A stretch of DNA of 64,000 nt from Nocardia rhizosphaerihabitans (GTDB lineage Bacteria; Actinomycetota; Actinomycetes; Mycobacteriales; Mycobacteriaceae), in NCBI RefSeq assembly GCF_014646295.1, contig NZ_BMNE01000003.1, positions 615,965 through 679,964 on the forward strand. Reading direction: 5' to 3'. How positions within the stretch are numbered: the stretch's first letter is position 1; every line of letters starts with the position of its first letter. This document shows, piece after piece, positions 1 to 7,174 of the stretch. Both the position numbers and the translations under genes were made by a program. Below the pieces are notes generated by a model. It had not been told where the DNA came from. It saw only the letters and a program-made list of their open reading frames with translations, and made no database searches.

Positions 1-2
1 GT

Positions 3-209
3 GACGGCATCGCCGAATGCGAACCCACCACGCGGCCCGCCGAGCTCGGCTGTGACATCAACGTGCTCGCCGCCCTGTACTTCGGCGCACATCGCGCCGA
101 GAAGCTTGCCGCCGCGCATCGGATCCGGGTCGATGCGCCCGCCGCGCTGCGGGACTTCGACGCAGCGTTCACCACCGACCGCGCGCCAGAACTCGGCTGG
201 TTCTTCTGA
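3..209 (+). CDS. Eis-like GNAT acetyltransferase, C-terminal end (partial)
   Basis: Only the last 68 codons lie in the window; the gene enters from the left edge in the frame starting at base 3 and stops at 207-209. The tail reads through DINVLAALYFGAHR and RAPELGWFF, which resembles the sterol-carrier-like C-terminal domain of Eis-family N-acetyltransferases, whose free C-terminus helps form the active site. Family members acetylate amines on small molecules or lysines. The call rests on this tail only. The reading frame that starts at base 1 is a shadow with no family resemblance. Confidence 0.7.
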   Translation, partial: DGIAECEPTTRPAELGCDINVLAALYFGAHRAEKLAAAHRIRVDAPAALRDFDAAFTTDRAPELGWFF

Positions 210-263
210 CGCGCCCGCGGCGGCGCAGCGTGTGCCGTTCCCGGGCGCGTAGCCTGGGTAGCT

Positions 264-1346
264 GTGGATTCGCACGAGGTCGATCCCTTGGTTCGGGTGC
301 GAGGCGCCCGGGTCCACAGGGACCGGCCGGGACACTATCCGGCCGGCACGAACCGCCTGTATTCGGATGCGTTCTCGCCTGACACCGTCGAAGGCGCGTG
401 CCCACGCTGTCACGGACAAGGCGTCGTCCACGAGGCGACCGAGGCGTCGATGGTGCCCGACCCGTCGCGCAGCATCCGCGGCGGCGCGATCGCGTCGTGG
501 TCCGGCGCGTGGCAGGACAAGAACCTGCGCGCCGCGCTCGGCTACGACATCGACCGCCCGTGGCGCGAACTCTCACCCGCGGCGCGCAACTGGATCCTGT
601 TCACCGACGAGAAACCGGTGGTCACCGTCGAACCCGAGCGGGAACCGCATCGCATCCACCGCCCCTACCAGGGGACCTACACCAGTGCCGAGCGGTTGCT
701 GCTGCGCGCGCTGCCGAATACCTGCATACCGCGACGTGCCCGCTGTGCGAGGGCCGACGTCTCAAACCCGAATCGCTCGCGGTGACCTTCGCCGGGCACA
801 ACATCACCGAGCTCGCGGAACTTCCGCTGAGCGAACTCGTCGAGGTGCTGCGCCCCTACACCGAGGGGACGGGTGCGGCGGCTGTCCTCACCCAGGACCT
901 CATCTCGCGCATCGACGTCCTCATCGAACTCGGGCTGGGTTACCTCAGCGTCGATCGCGAGAGCCCGACCCTGTCCGGTGGCGAGTTGCAGCGGCTTCGG
1001 CTGGCCGGGCAGTTGCGGTCCGGGCTGTTCGGGGTCGTCTACATTCTCGACGAGCCTTCCGCGGGCCTGCATCCCGCCGATACCGCCGCACTGACCACGG
1101 TCCTGGGCAGGCTCAAGGATTCCGGCAACAGCGTGTTCCTCGTCGAACACGACCTCGACGTCGTCCGCCACGCCGACTGGCTGATCGACATCGGTCCCGG
1201 TGCGGGCGTGCACGGTGGCCGGGTGCTCTACAGCGGCGAGGTCGACGGGCTGCGTAGCGTTACCGGCTCGGTCACCCGCCCCTATCTGTTCGACGAGGTC
1301 GCGCGCCCGCCGCGCGCGGATCGCAGCCCGAACGGCACCCTCGAAC
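264..1346 (+). pseudogene. UvrA-paralogue (UvrA-like ABC ATPase), 5' and middle part, broken
   Basis: The GTG at 264 opens VDSHEVDPLVRVRGAR, a typical start of short UvrA-like proteins. The text then jumps from RVHRDRPG straight to HYPAGTNRLYSDAFSP, so the first Walker A region (about 100 residues) is missing. Zinc-finger motifs CPRCHGQG and CPLCEGRR, the ABC signature LSGGELQRLRLAGQL and the Walker B ILDEPSAGLHP are present. Around 700-716 the frame changes with loss of about a dozen codons. UvrA similarity stops near 1346, after a stretch matching the linker before the second ATPase domain. The 3' end of a similar gene is at 8131-8328. The gene cannot make a working ATPase. Confidence 0.85.
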
Positions 1347-1405
1347 TGGCGCGCGGTGGAGGCGCGCGCATAGCCGATGCGCACGTGCGCGCCCGAATCG
1401 GTGAC
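1346..1405 (-). pseudogene. Serine-resolvase N-terminal fragment at the uvrA breakpoint
   Basis: The minus strand encodes HVRIGYARASTARQ at 1346-1387, close to the N-terminal motif of serine resolvases (IGYARxST, containing the nucleophilic serine). Similarity ends at about 1346, exactly where the UvrA-like sequence on the other strand ends, so this looks like a joint between two truncated genes. The frame stays open upstream to 1654 with no recognisable domain. A chance match of this short motif cannot be excluded. Confidence 0.45.
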
Positions 1406-1649
1406 CGCAGCGGCCGGGCGCGGCAGTTCGGTCCACACCGCGCCCGGGCGGCGCAGCGCTGGGGTCGCCAGCTCGAGTGCTTTCGCGAGCGAGGGCACGA
1501 GACGGAAGCGGGCGGTGTGGTAGCCGATGGCGACTTTGCCCTTGCCGGTCCGGCACGGTGACACGGGTCCGAACGGTCGTCCATGTGAGTGGGTTGATGG
1601 CCTGATTGGCGTGGTGCAAGGTGGGCGTATGCGTCGCCGATGCGCCGCG
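1406..1649. other. Stretch without an intact gene before the transposon
   Basis: Between the resolvase fragment and the transposon I see no complete gene. The minus strand is open here but matches no family I recognise. This DNA was continuous with the sequence after 6806 before the transposon inserted. Confidence 0.5.
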
Positions 1650-1655
1650 TGCAAG
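1650..1655. repeat. Target-site duplication, left copy (TGCAAG)
   Basis: TGCAAG directly abuts the GGGG end of the left inverted repeat and recurs at 6801-6806 directly outside the right one. Tn3-family elements normally duplicate 5 bp, and 6 bp is an occasional variant. This marks the insertion as a simple transposition event. Confidence 0.8.
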
Positions 1656-1692
1656 GGGGTTGAGGAACATCCGCGCGGAAAGTCACGCTAAG
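1656..1692 (+). repeat. Tn3-family left terminal inverted repeat (IRL)
   Basis: A 37-bp end beginning GGGGTTGAGG and finishing GTCACGCTAAG. It differs from the right end at positions 6, 7, 8, 18, 21 and 23 only. The inner TCACGCTAAG block resembles the inner part of the Tn3 end (TCACGTTAAG). Confidence 0.88.
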
Positions 1693-1737
1693 CCGATAGG
1701 GTGAATCTTGTTGTTGTGCTGGTGATTTCATGTCGGC

Positions 1738-2498
1738 GTGACTGATGAGGGTGTGCCCGGTTACGGGCGTTTCGGTGTGTTGTCGCGGGTGGAACTCGAA
1801 CGGTTCTGCTACCTCGATGACGAGGACCGCAGGTTGATCGCGGTGCGGCGGCGTGATTACAACCGGCTCGGGTTTGCCGTCCAGGTGGTGACCGTGCGCT
1901 ACCTGGGGATGTTCTTGGCCGATCCGGTCGCTGTCCCGTCGGAACTGGTGGCCTACCTGGGCGAACAGCTCGACATCGATGACCCGTCATGTTTGGGCGA
2001 GTACATGGTGCGGCGCACCACCCGCTTCGAGCACCAGGCCGAGATCGTGACCTCCTATGGGCTGGTCGCGTTCGCCGACGCGGAGGCGGAGCTGGCGGGC
2101 TGGATCTGCACGTGCTGCGGCTGGCCGACGACGAACCCTATCGCCGCGAGATCAAGGCTCAGGCCAATCTCACCGAGGGCCGCCACGATCTGGCGCGGCG
2201 GATCTTCCACGGCCGTAAGGGCGAGATGACACGCGCCTACTACGAGGGGATGGAAGACCAGCTCTCGGTGCTGGGTCTGGTGCTCAACTGTGTGGTGTTG
2301 TGGAACACCGTCTACATGGACCGGGCGCTGACCGAGTTGCGCGCCCAGCATTACCCGGTCGCCGAGGCCGATGTGGCCCGGCTTTCGCCGTTCATCCGCT
2401 CCCACATCGGGATCGACGGCCATTACAGCTTCCATCTGCCCGACCTGGGTGGGGCGCATCGGCCGCTGCGCGATCCCGACGCCGACGACGAGGTCTGA
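1738..2498 (+). pseudogene. tnpA: Tn3-family transposase TnpA, internal-deletion relic
   Basis: The N-terminal part (frame from GTG 1738) reads GVPGYGRFGVLSRVELERF and continues through RRDYNRLGFAVQVV, typical of the Tn3 TnpA DNA-binding start, up to about 2100. The C-terminal part continues in another frame from about 2103 (LHVLRLADDEPYRREIK) to DPDADDEV and the stop at 2496-2498. It includes GLVLNCVVLWNTVYMDRAL, a conserved TnpA tail. A normal TnpA is about 1000 residues and only about 250 remain. The whole DDE catalytic domain is gone and the halves are out of frame, so the enzyme is dead. The N-terminal end lies 45 bp inside IRL. Confidence 0.88.
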
Positions 2499-2513
2499 GC
2501 GGCCCGCGGTGAG

Positions 2514-2539
2514 GGCGGCGGATCTGGGTATCCGCCGCC
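2514..2539 (+). terminator. Hairpin after tnpA relic
   Basis: A perfect 10-bp stem (GGCGGCGGAT and its complement) with a 6-nt loop starts 15 nt after the tnpA stop. There is no U-tract, as is common for actinobacterial terminators. The rest of 2540-2725 is GC-rich and I see no gene in it. Confidence 0.5.
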
Positions 2540-2725
2540 CCCGGGGCCGGGCACGCGTCGCGGGCGGCGGCGGCGTTGCCCGGAGCTTGGGGGAACACCG
2601 GTTTGTGGCCACAGGCTCTCACGTCGTGAGTCCGGGTGCGTGCGTTTCGGCGGGGGCGTGGCCGGATGCGGGGCGGGCGCCGTCGGGCGGTCGGTTTCGG
2701 GGCGATCGCCGGGTGCGGGGCCTGG

Positions 2726-3070
2726 TCAGCGTAGGGCGGTGATGAGTTCGTCGATGGTGTGGTGGGATTCCAGCGGGTGACGCAGGCGGCCTTCGCTGTG
2801 GATGGTGTAGGTGTTGCGGCGGCCCTGTTTGACGCTGGTGAGGTAGCCGTCGGCGACCAGGTCGGCGATGGCGGCCTGCACGGCGCGTTCGGTGATGCCG
2901 ATCGCTTGGGCGAGTTCGCGCATGGTCAGGTCGCCGTCGCGCGACAGGCACAGCAGCACATGGGCGTGGTTGGTCAGAAACGTCCAGCCCCGCGACGCCG
3001 GGGGCTGCGCTTGGGTCGTGGCGTCGGTGGTGTCGCGGGTGGCCATTCCCGCACGATAGACCATTGTCAT
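2726..3070 (-). CDS. Winged-helix transcriptional regulator (MarR/ArsR-like)
   Basis: A 114-residue protein. After a ~25-residue polar lead comes GWTFLTNHAHVLLCLSRDGD, then a helix-turn-helix (MRELAQAIGITERAVQAAI) and a wing (VADGYLTSVKQGRRNTYTI). This fits a small dimeric repressor. Start 3070 is chosen because AAGGTGG precedes it by about 9 nt; ATGs at 3064 and 3046 are alternatives. It lies downstream of the TerC gene on the same strand with a strong hairpin between. It is the only regulator in the transposon, so it is the natural candidate to control the cargo, probably through the GATTCATGA repeats at 4343-4400. That link is inference. Confidence 0.75.
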   Translation of the reverse strand: MTMVYRAGMATRDTTDATTQAQPPASRGWTFLTNHAHVLLCLSRDGDLTMRELAQAIGITERAVQAAIADLVADGYLTSVKQGRRNTYTIHSEGRLRHPLESHHTIDELITALR

Positions 3071-3117
3071 TTCCGGTATCCACCTTCTGGTGTTGAGGTT
3101 GGGGGGTTGTGCACGCC

Positions 3118-3153
3118 GTCAGCTGCGCGGCGCGGAGGCCGGGCGCAGCTGAC
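3118..3153 (-). terminator. Hairpin between terC-like gene and regulator
   Basis: A perfect 11-bp stem (GTCAGCTGCGC and its complement) with a 14-nt loop sits 17 nt after the TerC-family stop and before the regulator gene. It has no U-tract. It probably ends or reduces readthrough from the TerC gene. Confidence 0.55.
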
Positions 3154-3170
3154 AGTCGGTGCGGGCTGGT

Positions 3171-4244
3171 TCAGGGTTTCCGGTCACCGCCGTCGGGGCC
3201 GGTCGGGGTGAGCAGGGTGGGGTCGATCAGCGTCTTGCCGTGGGCAGGGGCGCCGACCTCCTCGGTGTCGCCGGCCATCTTCTCGCCGGTCGGCGCAGCC
3301 TCGCCCCGGTGGCCCGGGTCGGCCGGGTCGGTGGGGCTGGTGCGGGTGCGGGTCCAGCTGGCGGTGACCGCGACGGCGAGGATGGCGATGACCACCGCGA
3401 GGGAGAGGGTGGTGGGGATCTTGTAGATCTCGAGCAGCAGCATCTTGACTCCGACCCAGACCAGCACGACGGCCAGGCCGAGTTTGAGGTAGATGAAGCG
3501 GTGCATCAGGTCGGCGAGCATGAAATACATCGCCCGCAGGCCCAGGATGGCGAAGGCGTTGGAGGTGAAGACCAGGAAGGGTTCGCTGGTGACGGCGAAG
3601 ATGGCGGGGATGGAGTCCACGGCGAAGACGATGTCGGTGGTCTCGACCAGTACCAGCACCGCCAGCAGCGGGGTGGCCAGCCAGCGTCCGCCTTCCTTGA
3701 CCCAGAAGTGTTGGCCGCGGTAGCCGTCGGTCATCGGGACCATACGCCGGAAACCGCGTAGCACCAGGGATTTGTCGGGGTCGATGGTTTCGTCGCTGTG
3801 GCGGGCCATCTTGATGCCGGTGACGACGAGGAACGCGCCGAAGACATACAGGATCCAGGCGAAGCTGGCGATGAGGATGGAGCCGGCGGCGATGAACACC
3901 CCACGGAAGACCAGCGCGCCGAGCACGCCATAGAACAGCACCCGGTGCTGGTATTCCCGCGGCACGGCGAAGTAGCTGAAGATGACGGCGAAGACGAACA
4001 CGTTGTCCACGGCCAGGGACTTCTCGATCACGTAGCCGGCGAAGTACTGGGCGGCGAACTCACCACCCCACCACCACCAGATACCGGTGCCGAACGCGAC
4101 GGCGAGTGCGACCCACACCCCTGACCAGATCGCGGCTTCGCGCACGCTCACGACATGGGCTTTGCGGTGGGCGAACAGGTCCACCGCCAGCATGACCAGG
4201 ATGACCGCCAGCACGGCTGGCCACATCCACAACGGAACCGACAT
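3171..4244 (-). CDS. TerC-family integral membrane protein
   Basis: A 357-residue polytopic membrane protein starting MSVPLWMWPAVLAVILVM. Conserved TerC features are the acidic membrane segments EKSLAVDNVFVFAVIF (residues ~95-110) and VETTDIVFAVDSIPAIFAVT (~215-235), whose Asp/Glu residues are thought to handle metal ions. The C-terminal ~60 residues are hydrophilic and variable. TerC/Alx relatives export manganese or help load metals during secretion, and the tellurium-resistance name is historical. The start at 4244 follows GGAAGG; the frame stays open further upstream without family similarity. It is transposon cargo, divergent from the CBS-BON gene across an AT-rich promoter region. Confidence 0.9.
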   Translation of the reverse strand: MSVPLWMWPAVLAVILVMLAVDLFAHRKAHVVSVREAAIWSGVWVALAVAFGTGIWWWWGGEFAAQYFAGYVIEKSLAVDNVFVFAVIFSYFAVPREYQHRVLFYGVLGALVFRGVFIAAGSILIASFAWILYVFGAFLVVTGIKMARHSDETIDPDKSLVLRGFRRMVPMTDGYRGQHFWVKEGGRWLATPLLAVLVLVETTDIVFAVDSIPAIFAVTSEPFLVFTSNAFAILGLRAMYFMLADLMHRFIYLKLGLAVVLVWVGVKMLLLEIYKIPTTLSLAVVIAILAVAVTASWTRTRTSPTDPADPGHRGEAAPTGEKMAGDTEEVGAPAHGKTLIDPTLLTPTGPDGGDRKP

Positions 4245-4342
4245 GAGCGACAACCTTCCGGGTTTTCCAAGACAGTTTCGGGACCGGCCGCAGGCCCTGG
4301 TGCCGCCTCCGGCGAAGCAGCCCGCCCCGCTTCCCCATCCAT

Positions 4343-4429
4343 GATTCATGAATATAGTTTCGTGTGTCAAGCTTCGTGAGAATGTTGAACAGATTCATGA
4401 TTGACGAAATATTTTTCGCTAGTTATGGT
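4343..4429. promoter_or_regulatory. Divergent promoter region with paired GATTCATGA repeats
   Basis: For the plus-strand CBS-BON gene there is a near-consensus promoter: TTGACG at 4401-4406, a 17-bp spacer and TATGGT at 4424-4429. GATTCATGA occurs at 4343-4351 and again at 4392-4400, 49 bp apart (about five helical turns). The first copy sits on the palindrome ATTCATGAAT and the second abuts the -35 box. On the minus strand TTGACA (4370-4365) is a possible -35 for the TerC gene, but I see no good -10. The AT-rich makeup stands out in this GC-rich window. The repeats could bind the element's winged-helix regulator. Confidence 0.6.
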
Positions 4430-4481
4430 TCTTGTGTCGGTGGTTTCGCCGGCGATCGTCATCGCAAGGAGGTCGAGGTAG

Positions 4482-5090
4482 ATGCGTGTCCACGAGGTGA
4501 TGTGCCGTCCGGTGGTGACGGTCTATGCCGATATTCCGGTGCGGGTGGCGGCGGTGACGCTGGCCCAACGCGGGTTCGCCGCGCTGCCGGTGCTGCACCG
4601 CGACCAGCGCCTGGCCGGAGTACTCGCCAGCGGCGACATCCTGCGCGCCGGGCAACCCGACACCGGGGTCACGGCAGGGCAGGTGATGAGCACCCCCGCC
4701 CTGGCGGCGACCGCCGACCAGGACCTGGCCGAGGTGATCGCGATGCTGCTGGCCCACGGGGTCCGCTCGCTGCCGGTGCTCGACGACCAGGGCCGGGTCC
4801 AGGGCATGTTCAGCCGCGGCGACGCGCTGCGGATCATGCTGCGCCCCGACGAAACGATCGCCGCCGGCGCCCAATCCGTCCTCGACGACTACACCGGTCC
4901 CCGCCGCTGGCGCGCCACCGCCCGCGAGGGCACCGTCACCGTTACCGGGGACTTCGCCGACGCATCCGAACGCCGCATCGCCACCGCCCTGGCCCGCACC
5001 GTGCCCGGGGTCCGCGACGTCACCCTCACCACCGCCGACCTGGCCGCCACCCTCGACGGCGCGACCGCCACCGCCGGGAGACCACGATGA
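4482..5090 (+). CDS. Two-CBS-domain plus BON-domain protein
   Basis: A 202-residue protein. CBS 1 (residues ~7-58, MCRPVVTVYADIPVRVAA...SGDILRA) and CBS 2 (~68-118, MSTPALAATADQDLAEV...RGDALRIML) are followed by a BON domain (~130-190, AREGTVTVTGDFADASERR). CBS pairs bind adenine nucleotides and sense energy state; BON domains bind membranes or act in stress responses. AAGGAGG at 4466-4472 fixes the ATG at 4482. The stop overlaps the next ATG (ATGA), so the two are translationally coupled. No enzyme domain is present, so a sensor or adaptor role is likely. It is transposon cargo. Confidence 0.85.
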   Translation: MRVHEVMCRPVVTVYADIPVRVAAVTLAQRGFAALPVLHRDQRLAGVLASGDILRAGQPDTGVTAGQVMSTPALAATADQDLAEVIAMLLAHGVRSLPVLDDQGRVQGMFSRGDALRIMLRPDETIAAGAQSVLDDYTGPRRWRATAREGTVTVTGDFADASERRIATALARTVPGVRDVTLTTADLAATLDGATATAGRPR

Positions 5091-5668
5091 CCACCACCGC
5101 CGACCGCACCCGCCGCACCCGCCGTACCGGCCCGGCCCGGGCGCCCGCGACGTCACCCGAGGGCCCGCAGCCGGGTGGACAGACAGTTGTGCTCGTAGTC
5201 GATGCCACCGACCCTGCCCCGGCGCGGACCCTGCCCGCCGCGGCCGCGCGGCTGGGCACCGGCGACCGGCTGGTCGTGGTGGTGCTGCATCCACCGGCCC
5301 GGTTCACCCTCAACGCCCGCCTGGTGGCCTGGCAGCACACCCAACGTGGCCGGGTCGCCGCCGCCGCGCTGGCACCGCTGCTGACCCGCATCGACCGCCA
5401 CGGCCTACTCGAACGCGGCGTGCGGGTCCACACCCTCAGCTGCTCCTACCGGCGAGGCTGGCGCCCACGCCCCCACCGCATCGCCGCCGCGCTGTTGCGG
5501 CTGTGCCGTGACCACCACGCCGACCAGCTCGTGCTGGCCCACGGCCGCGAGGCCGGGCTGCTCACCGGCGACACCCACCACCAACTCACCCGACTGGCCC
5601 CCACTGACCTGCGCATCCACCTCACCACCACACCGGCCCCAGCATGCACAGACCGGTCCCGCCCGTAA
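5087..5668 (+). CDS. Uncharacterised 193-residue protein, stress-protein-like
   Basis: The start ATG overlaps the CBS-BON stop. After a ~30-residue Arg/Pro-rich lead, the protein shows strand-helix alternation (QTVVLVVDATDPAPARTLPA, DRLVVVVLHPP, ADQLVLAHG) that recalls a universal-stress-protein Rossmann-like fold, but the ATP-binding glycine motif is not seen. The C-terminus LRIHLTTTPAPACTDRSRP is not conserved as far as I can tell. Coupling to a CBS-BON gene suggests a shared stress or ion role. I cannot name the family. A longer open frame begins at 4364 but is the shadow of the CBS-BON gene. Confidence 0.6.
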   Translation: MTTTADRTRRTRRTGPARAPATSPEGPQPGGQTVVLVVDATDPAPARTLPAAAARLGTGDRLVVVVLHPPARFTLNARLVAWQHTQRGRVAAAALAPLLTRIDRHGLLERGVRVHTLSCSYRRGWRPRPHRIAAALLRLCRDHHADQLVLAHGREAGLLTGDTHHQLTRLAPTDLRIHLTTTPAPACTDRSRP

Positions 5669-5710
5669 ACACCTGCGCCAGGCGCAGACCGGCCGCGACG
5701 GCGTGGGCCT

Positions 5711-6643
5711 CTATCGCCGGCGACGGGCGGCCGGATCGCTGTCGGCCTGATAGCGGCGCAATCCCTCATCGGAGACCCGCGCGTACTTGGCCAGGCTGCG
5801 GACCGAGGTGTGCCCCGACAGCTTCATCAGCACCGGTGTCGACGCGCCGTCCTCCGCGGCGTGCGTCAGCCGGGAATGCCGCAGTTGGTGCAGGGTGTAG
5901 GGGCCGCCGGCGAAACCGCTGGTGTGGTCCTCGAACAGCTCCGCCGCGCGCCGGTAGGACAACCTGGCCCTCCCCGTCGACGGGTCGACATCGTTGCCCG
6001 CCACCGACGGCCGAGCCCGCCGGTCGGTCAAAAACAGCGGGCCGGTCCTGCGCCCGGCCAACATCCTCGGCAACAACCGGGCGGTACCGGTCTGCCACGC
6101 GATGACCTCCCGCGCCCCGCCCTTGCGGGTCACCACCGCACACCGGTTCGCTGTATCCAGATCACCCACATCCAGCATCAGCACCTCCTCGGCGCGGGCG
6201 GCCGATTCGTAGAGCAGATGCCACAACACCCGCTCCCGCAGCGGCGCGTCCGACCCCAGGATCTGCGCGACCCGATCCCGGCTCAACGCCTTGCTGGTGT
6301 CCGGCGGTGCGGGCCGGGCCCGCAACCGCACCAGCGGATCACCAACCAGCCAGTCCTGCTCACGCCAATACGCGAACGCCGAGCCCAACGCGGTCAACCG
6401 GATGTTGAACGTCTTGGCCGACTTGCCACCCCACACGTAGGTGAACCAGCCCCCCACCCGGTCCGGTTCCGAATCCAGCAGCGCCACATCGGTATCGGCA
6501 CCGAAGTCGGCCACCAGGTGATCGAGCGCCGCCGCGTAGGTCGCGCGGGTATTCGGGACAGTGATAGTCGCCAGATAGATCCGCACCGCATCGGCCAGCC
6601 GCACACCACTGACCGGCCGCGGCAGCACCCGAACCCTGCCCAT
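5711..6643 (-). CDS. Tyrosine recombinase (TnpI-like cointegrate resolvase candidate)
   Basis: A 310-residue phage-integrase-family protein. A SAM-like core-binding domain (residues ~14-105) is followed by the catalytic domain with all expected residues: R150 (ESAARAEEVL), K174 (VTRKGG), H252-x-x-R255 (LHQLRHSRLTH), H278 (LSGHTSVRSL) and nucleophile Y287 (AKYARVS). The ATG at 6643 is supported by GGAGG 6 nt upstream; the open frame runs further but crosses the repeat cluster. It is the last gene before the right transposon end, with the putative recombination site immediately upstream, as with TnpI of Tn4430. It would resolve cointegrates and may repress its own promoter. Confidence 0.88.
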   Translation of the reverse strand: MGRVRVLPRPVSGVRLADAVRIYLATITVPNTRATYAAALDHLVADFGADTDVALLDSEPDRVGGWFTYVWGGKSAKTFNIRLTALGSAFAYWREQDWLVGDPLVRLRARPAPPDTSKALSRDRVAQILGSDAPLRERVLWHLLYESAARAEEVLMLDVGDLDTANRCAVVTRKGGAREVIAWQTGTARLLPRMLAGRRTGPLFLTDRRARPSVAGNDVDPSTGRARLSYRRAAELFEDHTSGFAGGPYTLHQLRHSRLTHAAEDGASTPVLMKLSGHTSVRSLAKYARVSDEGLRRYQADSDPAARRRR

Positions 6644-6658
6644 CCCGACCTCCCCGGC

Positions 6659-6761
6659 CCCTACCGCAGATAGTTTCCCGAGTCGCAGACACCCGGAACA
6701 CCCATAGCGCCAGGACGACTCAGCAGTTACCGCACATAGTAAGCCACTATCTGCGGGTAAC
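6659..6761. other. Putative recombination site (IRS/res-like) for the tyrosine recombinase
   Basis: The core is an imperfect inverted repeat: GTTACCGCACATAGT (6726-6740), a 5-nt spacer AAGCC, then ACTATCTGCGGGTAAC (6746-6761), ending 2 nt before the right terminal repeat. A third copy, CTACCGCAGATAGT (6661-6674), lies in direct orientation to the left arm and 15 nt upstream of the recombinase start. Two inverted core arms plus an upstream accessory motif is the arrangement of the TnpI internal recombination site in Tn4430. I find only one clear accessory copy. Confidence 0.65.
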
Positions 6762-6763
6762 TG

Positions 6764-6800
6764 CTTAGCGTGACTTTTCTCGTGGATGTTCCCGGACCCC
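6764..6800 (-). repeat. Tn3-family right terminal inverted repeat (IRR)
   Basis: Read inward from 6800 it begins GGGGTCCGGG and ends AAAGTCACGCTAAG. It matches the left end at 31 of 37 positions and abuts the recombinase core site. Confidence 0.88.
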
Positions 6801-6806
6801 TGCAAG
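6801..6806. repeat. Target-site duplication, right copy (TGCAAG)
   Basis: Identical to 1650-1655, directly outside the right inverted repeat. Confidence 0.8.
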
Positions 6807-6839
6807 TCACCGCTTCCAGCCGGGACAAATGCTGACCGG

Positions 6840-7142
6840 TCAGTGGTCGGCGAACAACGCGTGCACCTGGTCGACGGCTTCGGTGCCGTAGGCCACGCCG
6901 CCCACCGGAACCGCTCCCTGGACCGCCTCGATCACCCGGGCGGTCCAGACGGGGCCGAAACCACCGCACAGTTCGATCAACTGCGCGCCGCCGTCGACCA
7001 GTCGCCGCGCCACGTCGACCACCTGGCTCGGATCGTTCACTCCGACGAATACCGAGCGGCAGCCGCGAGTTTCGACGACCGTTTCCCGAGCCGGATCACT
7101 GCCGGACGCGGTGTAGATGAATCCCCATGCGGTGAGCGCCAT
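6840..7142 (-). CDS. DUF6506-like small protein
   Basis: A 100-residue protein, MALTAWGFIYTASGSDPARE... with a conserved-looking core GGAQLIELCGGFGPVWTARVIEA and VPVGGVAYGTEAVDQ. I recognise it as the family annotated as DUF6506, of unknown function. The alternating strand/helix pattern and glycine-rich loops suggest a small alpha/beta binding fold. It starts 32 nt after the LysR-type gene on the same strand, so the two are likely one transcript. It sits just outside the transposon, inside the broken UvrA-like gene. Confidence 0.7.
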   Translation of the reverse strand: MALTAWGFIYTASGSDPARETVVETRGCRSVFVGVNDPSQVVDVARRLVDGGAQLIELCGGFGPVWTARVIEAVQGAVPVGGVAYGTEAVDQVHALFADH

Positions 7143-7174
7143 CTCGGTACCTCTCGAAGTGCGGTTCGGCCGCG

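Larger units (their letters stand above)
1656..6800. mobile_element. Tn3-family transposon, 5.1 kb, transposase-defective, with cargo
   Basis: The ends are 37-bp inverted repeats matching at 31 of 37 positions. They begin GGGGT and end AAAGTCACGCTAAG, the GGGG...TAAG form of the Tn3 family, and TGCAAG flanks both sides. Inside, in order, are a transposase relic (1738-2498), a winged-helix gene, a TerC-family gene, a CBS-BON gene, an uncharacterised gene, and a tyrosine recombinase (5711-6643) with a repeat cluster next to the right end. The transposase lacks its catalytic core, so movement would need a transposase supplied in trans. Using a tyrosine rather than a serine resolvase recalls Tn4430 (TnpI). 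Confidence 0.88.

Noticed and set aside
1..252. Open frame from base 1 on the plus strand
   Set aside because: Low-complexity Pro/Arg/Ser translation; the Eis-like tail in the frame starting at base 3 explains the DNA.
4245..4345. Manganese (yybP-ykoY) riboswitch upstream of the TerC-family gene
   Set aside because: I looked for the conserved GGGGAGUAG-type core and pairing and did not find it.
4364..5086. Long upstream extension of the 193-residue cargo gene
   Set aside because: It overlaps the CBS-BON gene out of frame and is Arg-rich; the ATGA overlap at 5087 is the better start.
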